Position numbers and translations under genes: made by a program. Below are positions 16,534 to 24,929 of a stretch of 43,253 nt of DNA, in pieces. Position 1 is the first letter of the stretch; each line of letters begins with the position of its first letter. Source of the stretch: Ectothiorhodospira mobilis. GTDB taxonomy: Bacteria; Pseudomonadota; Gammaproteobacteria; Ectothiorhodospirales; Ectothiorhodospiraceae. Where the stretch lies: contig NZ_NRSK01000024.1 of NCBI RefSeq assembly GCF_016584115.1, positions 1 to 43,253 on the forward strand, given 5' to 3'. The notes under the pieces were generated by a model. That model saw only the letters and a program-made list of their open reading frames with translations, did not search any database and had not been told where the DNA came from.

Positions 16534-19454
16534 CCCAGATCGGGCCCGTCCCCACCACGGGGCCGGTCCCCCGCCGGGTCCACCCCCCGCCAGGACGCCA
16601 CCAACCGCTCCGCCTCCTGGGGGGCCAGGGCCGGGGAGAAGAGATAGCCCTGCCCCAGATCACACCCCAGTTCCAGCAGCCGCGCGGCCTGGGCCCGGGT
16701 CTCCACACCCTCCGCCACGGTGGACTTGTCCAGGGCGCGGATGATGGAGACCAGGGCCCGCAGCATGGCCTCGTGGCGCGGATCGTCCCCGTCCAGGTGA
16801 CGCACGAAGGAGCGGTCGATCTTCACCACATCAAAGGGCAGATCCCGCAACTGGCTCAGGGAGGAATACCCCGTGCCGAAGTCATCGATGCACAGGGCGA
16901 TGCCCCGCGCCTTCAGGGCCTCCATGAACGCCCGTGCCCGCTCGGTGTTCTCCATGATGGCGCTCTCGGTGAACTCCACCTTGATACAGGCACCGGGGAT
17001 GCCGTGCGCCTCCAGGGCCCCGGTCACCACGTCCATGAGACCGGGGTCGCCGAGCTGGTGGCCGGAGACATTGATGTTCACCGGCAGGATGCGGTCCTGC
17101 CCGCCATGGTGGTACCAGCGGGCCGCCCAGGCCACGGCGGACTGGATGACCCAGCGCCCCAGGGGGAGGATGAGCCCGTTCTGCTCCGCCAGGGGGATGA
17201 AGTCTGCCGGCGAGACCGGCTTCTCCCCCACCCGCGGCCAGCGGGCCAGGGCCTCGAACCCCGCCAGGCGGCCGCTTTGCAGGCAGACGATGGGCTGGTA
17301 GTGGAGCTGGAAGGCCTCCTGATCCAGGGCGCGGCGCATGGAGGTCTCCAGGGTGAGCCGCTGCACCGCCGAGGTGTGCATGGAGAGGTCGAACACGGCG
17401 CTGCCGCCCCGGGAGCGCCGCTTGGCCTGGTACATGGCGGTGTCGGCATTGCGCAGCAGCTCCTCCGCGGAGGAGTCCCCGCCCGATTCCGTGGCGATGC
17501 CCACGCTGAAGCGGACGAAGACATCCTGCTCCCGGGTGCGGATGGGCCGGGCGAAGGCCTCCTGCACCCGCCGCACCACGGCCTCGGCCTCGGCCGTGTC
17601 CACGATCCCCTCCAGGAGGATACAGAACTCGTCCCCGCCCAGGCGGGCCACCGTGTCCCCCGGCCGCAGCACCCCCTCCAGGCGCCGCGCCGCCTGCACC
17701 AGCACCCGGTCCCCCTGGGGATGCCCCAGGCTGTCGTTGATGGTCTTGAAGTCATCCAGATCAAGGAAAAGCACGGCAAAGCGGTAGCCGGCGCGGCGCG
17801 TGCGGAAGATGGCCTGGCGCAACCGGTCCAGGAACAGGGTGCGGTTGGGCAGACCGGTGAGGGCGTCGTGCAGGGCATCGTGCCGGAGCTGCTCCTGGAT
17901 GCGCCGCTGCTCGGTGATATCGGTCATGGAGCCGGCGATGCGGTAGGCCAGGCCATCGTCACGGCGCACCGCCAGGCCCCGCACCCGCATCCAGCGGTGG
18001 CCGTTGCCCTCCAGACACATGCGATAGTCATGCTCCAGCCAGGGCTGCTGGCCCTCCAGATGCCGTTCCAGGGCACGCTGCAGGGCGGCCCGGTCGTCGG
18101 GGTGCACCCGCGTGAACCAGGCGGCGGGATCATCCACCGGGGCATCCGGCGCCAGCCCCAGCATCTCCTTCCAGCGGGGTGAGTAGTAGACCTGGTTGGT
18201 CTCCAGGTTCCAGTCCCAGAGCCCATCGTTGGCCCCCGCGGCCGCCAGGGCATAGCGTTCCCGCTCCACGGATAATTCCTGCATCCGGGCGGCAAGGGAG
18301 CGGTTCTGGCGCTGCACGTCCGCCTCCAGCCGCTGCAGGCGGTCCGCCAGCACCAGGGTGGTTCGCTCCAGCAGGGACAGTTCATCCGCCGGCCCCTGGG
18401 GGACCACGTCGGGCAGGCGGCTGCGCACCTCCTGGAAGCGGCGCTCCGCCAGCAGCGGCAGCAGCCGGGCCACACGGCGCAGCCGCGACAGGGGGGCATG
18501 ACTCACGGCCATCACCAGCAGGGCGAAGACACCCAGCCCCCCCAGTCCGATGAGGATGTTCTGCAGCCGGGCCGCCGCGATACGCTGCCGGGCGCCGGTG
18601 ACATCGGCGACGGAGACCACCGTGAGCGGCCCGCGGCCCAGGGTTTCCCCGGGCAGGGGCAACGGCATGAGCTCGAACCGCCCCGCCGCCGTCTGCACGG
18701 GCAGGCGCTCCCCCAAGGCCGCCGCCAGGGCGCCGCCGGCGGCCGAAAGCAGCGGCAGGGTGTGCTCGCCGTGGGTGATGGCCACCACGTCCCCCCCCTC
18801 ATGCCGCGGCCTCAGGTCCGGGGGGGCGTCGTGGTCCGGATCGCTGGAGAGCACGGCCACCTCCATGCGCGAGATACCGCGGTAGGTGAGCACCAGGTTG
18901 GCCAGGGAACGGCCCACCAGCATGGCCCCGATGGTCTCGCCGTCGGCCAGGATGGGGGCCACGGCATGGATCAGACAGTTCCGGCGGCAGTGGATGAAGA
19001 CCTCGGGGCGCTCGTTCTCCAGCACCCGCGTCACCGCCGCACGGATCTCCTCGCAGTCCTGACAGGGGGGGGCGATGAGGTGATCCTGATGCAGCACCCG
19101 GCCCTCCCGGTCGAAGAAGGCGGCCAGGGCCAGGTCCGCATCCACCTGCAGGGAGGTCCACAGGGGGGAGAAGCGCTCGCCGATGACCCCCGGGGAGCCG
19201 CTGCGCACGGCGTCACGGATCCCGGACAGGGCGGGCAGCAGCTGCGCCAGGTTGATCAGTTCCGTGCGGGACTGCTCCACCAGGCCCTCCAGCTGGTGCC
19301 GGGCCCGGATCTGTTCCGCCACCCGCTGCTCGTGATACTGGCGCTCCAGGCTGTAGTGGTTGAACAGGGCAAAGGTGACCAGCAGGAGCAGGATCAGGCC
19401 CCCGAACACCCCCAGTAGCTTCCACTTGAGACTGATGAATCGACGTCCCTGCAT
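16530..19454 (-). CDS. Membrane sensor PAS-GGDEF-EAL cyclic-di-GMP protein
   Basis: This 974-residue inner-membrane protein may both make and break cyclic di-GMP. Order: TM1 (12-31), periplasmic Cache-like sensor (32-297), TM2 (298-318), a linker and coiled coil (325-400), PAS (402-520), GGDEF (525-690) and EAL (695-955). GGDEF is intact (606-610), with an inhibitory RXXD (RPGD, 597-600). EAL is intact (734-736), with DDFGTGYSSL (857-866) and AEGVET (914-919), so both activities are plausible. The sensor has an unusual cysteine set: C131-C134 and C156-C160. The start MQGRRFIS follows the porin stop by 7 bases. It is the third gene of the PstS-like-porin-sensor operon. Confidence 0.94.
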   Translation of the reverse strand: MQGRRFISLKWKLLGVFGGLILLLLVTFALFNHYSLERQYHEQRVAEQIRARHQLEGLVEQSRTELINLAQLLPALSGIRDAVRSGSPGVIGERFSPLWTSLQVDADLALAAFFDREGRVLHQDHLIAPPCQDCEEIRAAVTRVLENERPEVFIHCRRNCLIHAVAPILADGETIGAMLVGRSLANLVLTYRGISRMEVAVLSSDPDHDAPPDLRPRHEGGDVVAITHGEHTLPLLSAAGGALAAALGERLPVQTAAGRFELMPLPLPGETLGRGPLTVVSVADVTGARQRIAAARLQNILIGLGGLGVFALLVMAVSHAPLSRLRRVARLLPLLAERRFQEVRSRLPDVVPQGPADELSLLERTTLVLADRLQRLEADVQRQNRSLAARMQELSVERERYALAAAGANDGLWDWNLETNQVYYSPRWKEMLGLAPDAPVDDPAAWFTRVHPDDRAALQRALERHLEGQQPWLEHDYRMCLEGNGHRWMRVRGLAVRRDDGLAYRIAGSMTDITEQRRIQEQLRHDALHDALTGLPNRTLFLDRLRQAIFRTRRAGYRFAVLFLDLDDFKTINDSLGHPQGDRVLVQAARRLEGVLRPGDTVARLGGDEFCILLEGIVDTAEAEAVVRRVQEAFARPIRTREQDVFVRFSVGIATESGGDSSAEELLRNADTAMYQAKRRSRGGSAVFDLSMHTSAVQRLTLETSMRRALDQEAFQLHYQPIVCLQSGRLAGFEALARWPRVGEKPVSPADFIPLAEQNGLILPLGRWVIQSAVAWAARWYHHGGQDRILPVNINVSGHQLGDPGLMDVVTGALEAHGIPGACIKVEFTESAIMENTERARAFMEALKARGIALCIDDFGTGYSSLSQLRDLPFDVVKIDRSFVRHLDGDDPRHEAMLRALVSIIRALDKSTVAEGVETRAQAARLLELGCDLGQGYLFSPALAPQEAERLVASWRGVDPAGDRPRGGDGPDLG

Positions 19455-19461
19455 GGGTTTC

Positions 19462-20670
19462 TCAGAACATGTAGGAGACCTGAAGGGCGAACAGGTCCCA
19501 TCGCGCCCGCCCCCCCTTGTCGTCGAAAGCGGGATTGTCCAGGGCGGGGGTGAGGGCCGTACCATGGATATGATGCCACTCCGCCCGCAGCAGCCAGGCG
19601 GGATCCGGCTGCCAGCCCGCGCCCAGGGTCCACTGGTGCTGGAAGAAGCGGTGCGGCGCCCGGTCCACGTTCGGCAGGGTGTCGAACAGGGCGGACTGGC
19701 GGCGGCCGTTGCGGTCGTCCAGATCGTCCCAATGGCGGTCATAGCGCAGGAACACGGACCAGTCCCGCCGGGGCCGCCACGTGCCCTGGATATAGAAACC
19801 CGCCTCGGTCACCTCACGCGCGTCCACGATGCCGTAGTCCCGGGTGCGCAGTTCCCGCCTCACCCCCTCGGCGGTGAGGCTGTAGCGCTCCCGGTTCCAC
19901 TCGGCGCTGAGCACCAGGGCGTCCACATCGGTGCGCCCCGCCGCAAGGGAATCCTCCACACCGGGCCGGTAGCGGGTGCGCACCCGGGAATAGGTGGCGG
20001 CCAGACGCAACCGGCCGCCGGCGTCCTCGTAAAGCAGGCGGATGTTCTGGCCCTCGTCCAGTTCCAGATCCCCCCGGGCCCGGGGCAGGCGCAGGAAGGC
20101 CGCCTTGGTCTCATCCTGCAGATCCGCCGGCACCGCCACCCCCAGGTCCAGCTGCAGGCTGCCGTGATTCCTCAGCCACTGCCAGTAGGCGTTGATCCCG
20201 TCCACGCCGGTGTAGAAGTCGCGGATCCCCAGCCCCTCCACATAGATGGACTGGGGCAGCAGGATCCCGGGCCGGGTGGCGGCCACGTCCCGCGTCTCGT
20301 TGAAAAATCCGATGGGGATCTTGCTGCGACCGATGCGCACCCCGGCCAGGGTGGCCCCGTCCAGGTAGCGCAGGTCGGCGAAGCCATAATCCAGACGGGG
20401 ATCGCCATCGTACATCTCCCCCGCCCGCCGGCTCACCACCTGGGCCGCCAGGCTGAGGGCGGGGCTGACGCTGTAGCGGGCGTTGATTCCCAGTTCCGTC
20501 AGATCCCAGCTGCCCCGGGTGCTCTCGCCGTAGTAGTTGTTGTGGCTGGACTGGAGATACCCCTGGCTGACAAAACCATGCACCGCCAGGGGGCCCTCCC
20601 CGGCCCCCAGGGGCGCGGCAGACAGGAGCAGGATACAGCCGAGGAGACCCCTGGCCCGTGTCTTCATCAC
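19462..20670 (-). CDS. Outer-membrane porin-like beta-barrel protein
   Basis: This 402-residue protein has a Sec signal peptide (RGLLGCILLLSAAPLGAGE), then a long run of alternating beta-strand-like segments and a C-terminal phenylalanine (SYMF), as expected for an outer-membrane barrel. The features LTELGINARYSVSP, YGFADLRY and IGRSKIPIGFFNETRD resemble the porin families often found beside small phosphate-binding-like proteins and sensor kinases or cyclases. The solute is unknown. Its start overlaps the stop of the PstS-like gene (ATGA), and it lies 7 bases before the GGDEF-EAL gene. Confidence 0.83.
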   Translation of the reverse strand: MMKTRARGLLGCILLLSAAPLGAGEGPLAVHGFVSQGYLQSSHNNYYGESTRGSWDLTELGINARYSVSPALSLAAQVVSRRAGEMYDGDPRLDYGFADLRYLDGATLAGVRIGRSKIPIGFFNETRDVAATRPGILLPQSIYVEGLGIRDFYTGVDGINAYWQWLRNHGSLQLDLGVAVPADLQDETKAAFLRLPRARGDLELDEGQNIRLLYEDAGGRLRLAATYSRVRTRYRPGVEDSLAAGRTDVDALVLSAEWNRERYSLTAEGVRRELRTRDYGIVDAREVTEAGFYIQGTWRPRRDWSVFLRYDRHWDDLDDRNGRRQSALFDTLPNVDRAPHRFFQHQWTLGAGWQPDPAWLLRAEWHHIHGTALTPALDNPAFDDKGGRARWDLFALQVSYMF

Positions 20671-21131
20671 TCCGTCTCCTCCACCTTGAGCACCCGGATC
20701 CCCGGCCTTTCCGGAGGCGCCGACACATATCCGATGGCACCGGCGGTCTCCGCCACGCGGCGCAGCATCTCCGCCTCCGTACCCAGCACCATGGGGGCCG
20801 CGCCCGTGCCGGAGAAGACGGCGCGGTTCCAGGCATGCTGCAGTTGATAGGGGAAGACCCCCAGCACCTCCTTACTGAAGCGCTCGTGCACCGGGGAACG
20901 GGGATCCAGCACGAACACCGTGAGGCGCTGCCCCCTGAGGCTCTGCAGGCGCATGGAAAACACAGCCCGCAGCACGGCCGGGGACACGGAATCTACCCCC
21001 AGGGATGCGTGGGCGATGACCACCTGGGCAGGGCAGGCGCACGTCCAGGGCAGGAGTACGGCCACCGCCAGCCCCGCCAGCGCACCCCGGACCCCGCGCC
21101 GGAAGGGCCCATCCCCGTGTCGCCGCTTCAT
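20667..21131 (-). CDS. Small periplasmic PstS-like (phosphate-binding-like) protein
   Basis: This 154-residue secreted protein has a signal peptide (MKRRHGDGPFRRGVRG, then ALAGLAVAVLLPW, cleavage near ACPAQ) and a single lobe resembling PstS-type binding proteins. The block LGVDSVSPAVLRAVFSMRLQSLRGQ, followed by VFVLD...FSKEVLG and AETAGAIGYV, is typical of these short stand-alone proteins. It is half the length of a true PstS and has no ABC transporter genes nearby, so a sensory or adaptor role with the downstream porin and c-di-GMP sensor is more likely than transport. A longer in-frame start at 21179 is possible. Confidence 0.8.
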   Translation of the reverse strand: MKRRHGDGPFRRGVRGALAGLAVAVLLPWTCACPAQVVIAHASLGVDSVSPAVLRAVFSMRLQSLRGQRLTVFVLDPRSPVHERFSKEVLGVFPYQLQHAWNRAVFSGTGAAPMVLGTEAEMLRRVAETAGAIGYVSAPPERPGIRVLKVEETE

Positions 21132-21365
21132 TTCCCTGTTCGCCGCATGCACCGAGCCCGGATACCCTGAAATGGCCATGATCTCAGGCCACCTTAGTGG
21201 AAGGGCCCCGACGCGTCCACCGGAGGCGGGCGAGCGGCGGGATCCAAGGGTGCAAACGGCCGTGCCCCCGGACCCGGGGATCCGGTATCCTCTGGGGATG
21301 CGGGCCGCGTATCCCCGAACCGGCGGCGGCCCCGCACCGGTGAAGAGATCCGAGGTACCCTCCCC

Positions 21366-21854
21366 ATGGCAGCACCCTGCGAGACCCCCGCAGACCCCCA
21401 GGCCCATGCACCCGCCTCCCCGGCCCCCGGAGCGCTGGCCTGCGCCGAGCGCCTCTGCCGTGAGCGCGGGGTCCGGCTCACCCCCCTGCGGCGCCGGGTG
21501 CTGGAACAGATCTGGCGCACCCACGGCGTGGTCAAGGCCTATGACCTGATCCAGCGGCTGAGCTCGGCGGAACGCCCCGTCAAACCCCCCACGGTCTACC
21601 GCACACTGGACTTCCTGCTGGCCCAGGGACTGATCCACCGCATCGAGAGCCTCAACGGCTACGTGGGCTGTGTGCGTCCGGGACAGGCCCACGACACCCT
21701 GCTGGTGGTCTGCCGGCGCTGCGGCGCGGTGATGGAACTGGAGGACAGCGGCATGGCCCGCACCCTGCGCCACGAGGCGGCACGCCACGGCTTCCGCCTG
21801 GACCGGCAGGTGGTGGAAGGCAGCGGCCTGTGCGCCCGCTGCCAGGCCGACTGA
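21366..21854 (+). CDS. zur: Zinc-responsive Fur-family repressor Zur
   Basis: This 162-residue Fur-superfamily protein fits the Zur branch. The winged helix includes AYDLIQRLS and VKPPTVYRTLDFLLAQGLIHRIESLNGYVGC, which closely follows E. coli Zur. Structural zinc cysteines are in VVCRRCG and at the C terminus in LCARCQ. The first ~20 residues are a Pro/Ala-rich extension. It would repress zinc-uptake genes when zinc is sufficient. A GAGG lies about 11 bases upstream of the ATG. No znu genes are adjacent. It is followed by the tandem GGGA-loop repeats. Confidence 0.9.
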   Translation: MAAPCETPADPQAHAPASPAPGALACAERLCRERGVRLTPLRRRVLEQIWRTHGVVKAYDLIQRLSSAERPVKPPTVYRTLDFLLAQGLIHRIESLNGYVGCVRPGQAHDTLLVVCRRCGAVMELEDSGMARTLRHEAARHGFRLDRQVVEGSGLCARCQAD

Positions 21855-21868
21855 CAGGAGCACGGCGG

Positions 21869-22118
21869 CCCGCCGCGGGGGGGATCCGGCAACTCAGCCG
21901 CTCGGGGTGGATCCCCGCAGGCGGGTGTCGACCGCAGGGATGCGGTCGTCAAGCGTACAGGGATGTATTCATCCGCGTCCCGCCGCGGGGGATCGGGCGA
22001 CTCAGCCGGCCGGGGTGGATCCCCGGAGGCGGGTGTCGACCGCAGGGATGCGGTCGTCAAGCGTACAGGGATGTATTCACCGCGTCCCGCCGCAGGGGAT
22101 CCACCCCGGCCGGCCCCG
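21869..22118 (+). repeat. Tandem ~108-bp palindromic elements with GGGA-loop hairpins
   Basis: Two nearly identical units (about 21869-21978 and 21979-22085) and a partial third (22086-22118) fill the gap between zur and fpr. Each contains CGGGGTGGATCCCCG (21903-21917; 22011-22025), an 8-bp perfect hairpin with a GGGA loop (21929-21948; 22037-22056), and GTACAGGGATGT (21955-21966; 22063-22074). In the second unit, 22006-22024 is the exact reverse complement of 22095-22113, and GGCGGG (22028-22033) pairs with CCCGCC (22086-22091). The whole can fold as a long closing stem around two GGGA-loop hairpins. It looks like a dispersed extragenic repeat and has no coding support. GTACAGGGATGT fits the CsrA consensus RUACARGGAUGU. 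Confidence 0.85.
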
Positions 22119-22148
22119 ACCAAGGCCCCAAACAGGGAGCGCAGCGGC

Positions 22149-22889
22149 CTACCAGTAGTTCTCCGTGGTGATGTGCCCCGGCTCCCGGCGGCGGTTGCGG
22201 GTCATGCCCCGGGCCTTGAGCACGGCGCTGGTGTCCGCCACCATCTGCGGGTTGCCGCAGAGCATCACCTGGGCGGCGTCGGGGGTCAGGGGCAGGTCCA
22301 CGTGCCGCTCCAGCAGGCCGTTCTCGATGGCCGCCGGGATGCGACCCGGCAGGGCACCGGGGGCCTCCTCCCGGCTGACGAAGGGCACGAACTGAAACTG
22401 CTCCCCCCGCTCCCGGAAACCCAGAATGGTGTCCCCGTAGGTGAGCTCCTCCTGCCGGCGCACGGCATGCACCAGCACGATGCGCTTGAAACGCCGCCAC
22501 GGGGCCTCGGTCTTGAGGATGGACAGATAGGGCCCCAGGGCGGTGCCCGTGGCGAACAGCCAGAGCACATCGGCGTCGGGCACCTCCTCCAGGGTGAAGA
22601 ACCCGTTGGACCTGGGGGCCAGATCCACCGCATCCCCGGGCCCCAGGGTCATCAGGTGATTGGTGAGCGGCCCCTCGGGAACGGTGATGAAATAAAAATC
22701 CAGCGGACGCTCCTCCGGGGCATTGACATAGGAATAGGGGCGCGCCACCCGCTCCCCGTCCAGGACCGCCGACAGGCGGTTGAACTGCCCCGCCCGGAAC
22801 GGCTCCACGGGCGCCTCCACCCGCAGGGAATAGAGCCGCGGCGTCCAGCGCTTGAGTTCCACCACCTCGCCGGTGAGCCATTGCGTCAT
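22149..22889 (-). CDS. fpr: Ferredoxin/flavodoxin-NADP+ reductase
   Basis: Fpr transfers electrons between NADPH and ferredoxin or flavodoxin in the cytoplasm. The 246 residues align throughout with E. coli Fpr: the FAD motif RPYSYVNAPEE, the NADP-binding ATGTALGPYLSILK, the VMLCGNPQMV motif and the closing RRRPGH-type tail, here REPGHITTENYW. The start at 22889 (MTQWLTGEVVELK) is the family start. It converges on zur and the repeats and is divergent from the TatD-family gene. A minus-strand TATTCT-like box lies in the 115-base divergent region. Confidence 0.95.
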   Translation of the reverse strand: MTQWLTGEVVELKRWTPRLYSLRVEAPVEPFRAGQFNRLSAVLDGERVARPYSYVNAPEERPLDFYFITVPEGPLTNHLMTLGPGDAVDLAPRSNGFFTLEEVPDADVLWLFATGTALGPYLSILKTEAPWRRFKRIVLVHAVRRQEELTYGDTILGFRERGEQFQFVPFVSREEAPGALPGRIPAAIENGLLERHVDLPLTPDAAQVMLCGNPQMVADTSAVLKARGMTRNRRREPGHITTENYW

Positions 22890-23004
22890 GATCGTGTCTT
22901 CCCCATGGAACGATTTAGAATAGATGGATCTACATTGCCCACCCAGGGAACGCATTGCAACGGGACGAACTCCAGGGGATTGTCCTGAACCATCCATCAC
23001 ACCC

Positions 23005-23790
23005 ATGCCCACACCCTGCATCGACAGCCACTGCCATTTCGACGTACCGGCCTTCGACGCCGACCGGGAGGCCTGCTGGCAACGTGCCCGCCAGGCCGGG
23101 GTGACGGCCCTGGTGCTGCCCGCCATCGAACGCCGCACCTGGGAACGGGTACGCGCCGTATCCGGCCGCTGGCCCGGGGTATATCCGGCCTACGGCCTGC
23201 ACCCGGTCTACCTGGAACGGCACCGGGAGGAGGATCTGCAGGACCTGGCCCGGTGGCTGCGGGCCGGGGATGCGGTGGCGGTGGGGGAATGCGGCCTGGA
23301 CGGCTTCGTCCAGGGGCTGGACATGGATGCCCAATGGGCCCTGTTCACCGCCCAGCTGGACCTGGCCCGGGAGACCGGCCTGCCGGTGATCCTGCACGCC
23401 CGCCGCGCCGTGGACCGGGTCACCAAGGCCCTGCGGGCGCGGCCGGGGCTTCAAGGCGTGGTGCACAGCTTCTCCGGCAGCCGCCAGCAGGCGGACCGGC
23501 TCCTGGAGAGGGGCTTCCTGCTGGGACTGGGGGGACCGGTCACCCATCCCCGGGCGCAGCGCCTGCGCCGCCTGGCGGCGGAACTGCCCCTGGAGGGGCT
23601 CCTGGTGGAGACGGACGCCCCGGACCAGCCCGGGGCGGCCCACCGGGGCGAGCGCAACGAACCCGCCTGGCTGCCGGAGATCATCCGCGAGATCGCCCGC
23701 CTGCGGGGCGAGCCGCCGGAGCATGTCGCCGCCGTCACCGCGGACAACGCCCGCCGCCTGTTCCGTCTGCCCGAAACCCCGGCGGCCTGA
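23005..23790 (+). CDS. TatD-family metal-dependent deoxyribonuclease (YjjV-like)
   Basis: This 261-residue protein is a TIM-barrel metal hydrolase of the TatD/YjjV/YcfH group. It shows the metal-binding IDSHCHFD near the N terminus (HXH), GECGLD in the middle, ILHARRA and VVHSFSGS, and the final ETDAPDQ aspartate. All expected metal ligands are visible. The family is associated with DNase activity and DNA repair, but the substrate of this member is not known. Start 23005 (MPTPCIDSHCH) is preferred over an upstream in-frame ATG that adds 27 unrelated residues. It is probably co-transcribed with tcdA, 35 bases downstream. Confidence 0.92.
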   Translation: MPTPCIDSHCHFDVPAFDADREACWQRARQAGVTALVLPAIERRTWERVRAVSGRWPGVYPAYGLHPVYLERHREEDLQDLARWLRAGDAVAVGECGLDGFVQGLDMDAQWALFTAQLDLARETGLPVILHARRAVDRVTKALRARPGLQGVVHSFSGSRQQADRLLERGFLLGLGGPVTHPRAQRLRRLAAELPLEGLLVETDAPDQPGAAHRGERNEPAWLPEIIREIARLRGEPPEHVAAVTADNARRLFRLPETPAA

Positions 23791-23825
23791 GCCCGCCACC
23801 GCCCACCCGCAAGCACCTCCCCGCC

Positions 23826-24605
23826 ATGCCCGAACCCCATTCCCCCGTTGCCCCCATCCACGAACGCACCGAGCAACTGATCGGCACGGACGGGATGGCG
23901 CGCCTGGCGGCCCGCCATGTCTTCATCGCCGGCCTGGGAGGCGTGGGATCGACCGCCGCCGAGGCCATGGCCCGGGCCGGGGTGGGCCGCATCACCCTGC
24001 TGGATCACGACCGGGTGGGTCCCTCCAACATCAACCGCCAGCTGGTGGCCCTGCACTCCACCCTGGGCCAGCCCAAGGCCCGGGTCATGGCCGAGCGCAT
24101 CCGGGACATCAACCCCGGCATCCGGATCACGGCGCGGGAGGACTTCCTGCACCCGGAGAACGTGGAGGACCTGCTGCCGCCGGACGCGGACTTCGTCCTG
24201 GACTGCATCGACTCCATCGTCTGCAAGGCGGCCCTGGTGCACACCTGCCAGCGGCGGGATCTGCCGGTGGCCTCCAGCATGGGGGCCGGCGGGCGCCTGG
24301 ACCCCGGGGCCGTGCGCATCGGCCCCCTGGCCGAGACGCAGCGCTGTCCCCTGGCCCGGGAGATGCGCAAGCGCCTGCGCCGCCTGGGGGGGCATCTGGA
24401 CTACCCGGTGGTCTATTCCCTGGAGGTGCCGGTCAAGGGCACGGCGCACCAGCCCATCGACGGCCAGGCGGGGGGGCGGCCCCGGGCGGTGAACGGCAGC
24501 ATCGCCCATCTGCCGGCCCTGTTCGGCCTCATGCTGGCCGGCCACGTCCTGCAACGGCTGCTGGACGCCGGGACGACGCCGGCTGCGATCCCCCTGGCCG
24601 ACTGA
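23826..24605 (+). CDS. tcdA: tRNA threonylcarbamoyladenosine dehydratase
   Basis: TcdA (CsdL/YgdL) uses ATP to cyclise t6A37 of tRNA to ct6A. The 259-residue protein is an E1-like (ThiF/MoeB) enzyme, with the ATP-binding loop GLGGVGSTAAEAMARAGVG, DHDRVGPSNINRQ and LDCIDSI. The ending QRCPLAREMRKRLRR and VYSLEVPVKG also fit TcdA. It lacks the paired zinc CX2C motifs of MoeB and ThiF, which separates it from those. The start lacks a clear Shine-Dalgarno sequence; translation may be coupled to the upstream TatD-family gene. Confidence 0.93.
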   Translation: MPEPHSPVAPIHERTEQLIGTDGMARLAARHVFIAGLGGVGSTAAEAMARAGVGRITLLDHDRVGPSNINRQLVALHSTLGQPKARVMAERIRDINPGIRITAREDFLHPENVEDLLPPDADFVLDCIDSIVCKAALVHTCQRRDLPVASSMGAGGRLDPGAVRIGPLAETQRCPLAREMRKRLRRLGGHLDYPVVYSLEVPVKGTAHQPIDGQAGGRPRAVNGSIAHLPALFGLMLAGHVLQRLLDAGTTPAAIPLAD

Positions 24606-24929
24606 GCCCGCCCGCCGGGGCGGCACCAGGTCTACCCAACCGCGGCTCAGTCACGGTCGCGGAGGCTGAGTACGGACAGCCAGAAGCCATCGAGCGTGCC
24701 GAGGACGAGGGCGCCATGATGGCCCCAGGACGAACCGGGAGACGACACCGGAGCCGACCCGCTCCACCGGCCTGCACCTGGAGCCCGGCGATGGCCTGAA
24801 GTCTGGCCGCCAGGGTGCCCGGTCTCCTGCTCCCGGGCGTCCCCGAAGAGAGTGCCCCTGCTCGAAGGATTGCTCTGCGCGCGCTCCCCCCACTAAACTG
24901 ACACAAAACCTGTCATGTCAGGGGGAGTC
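24606..24929. other. Gene-free stretch with possible decayed coding remnant
   Basis: No intact gene is seen in these 324 bases. On the minus strand, a frame ending at a TGA at 24650-24652 reads GALVLGTLDGFWLSVLSL followed by RDRD, preceded by protein-like sequence in another frame (VGSGVVSRFVLG). This suggests the frameshifted tail of a lost gene, but I do not recognise it. The right end holds the yefM promoter. The remnant is inference. Confidence 0.3.
24870..24920 (+). promoter_or_regulatory. Promoter and candidate operator of yefM-yoeB
   Basis: TTGCTC (24870-24875) and TAAACT (24894-24899) are separated by 18 bases. Immediately downstream is TGACA (24899-24903) and TGTCA twice (24911-24915, 24916-24920), giving an inverted repeat just before the antitoxin start. 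Autorepression by antitoxin or complex binding here would fit the known behaviour of YefM-YoeB, but the operator is inferred. Confidence 0.5.

Noticed and set aside
21869-22118. CRISPR array
   Set aside because: The repeat unit is about 108 bp, tandem without unique spacers, and highly palindromic; no cas genes are present.
21659-22123. Minus-strand frame with repeated peptide EYIPVRLTTASLRSTPA
   Set aside because: The repeated peptide is the translation of the tandem palindromic elements and runs antisense into zur. Similar spurious peptides arise wherever this type of repeat occurs.
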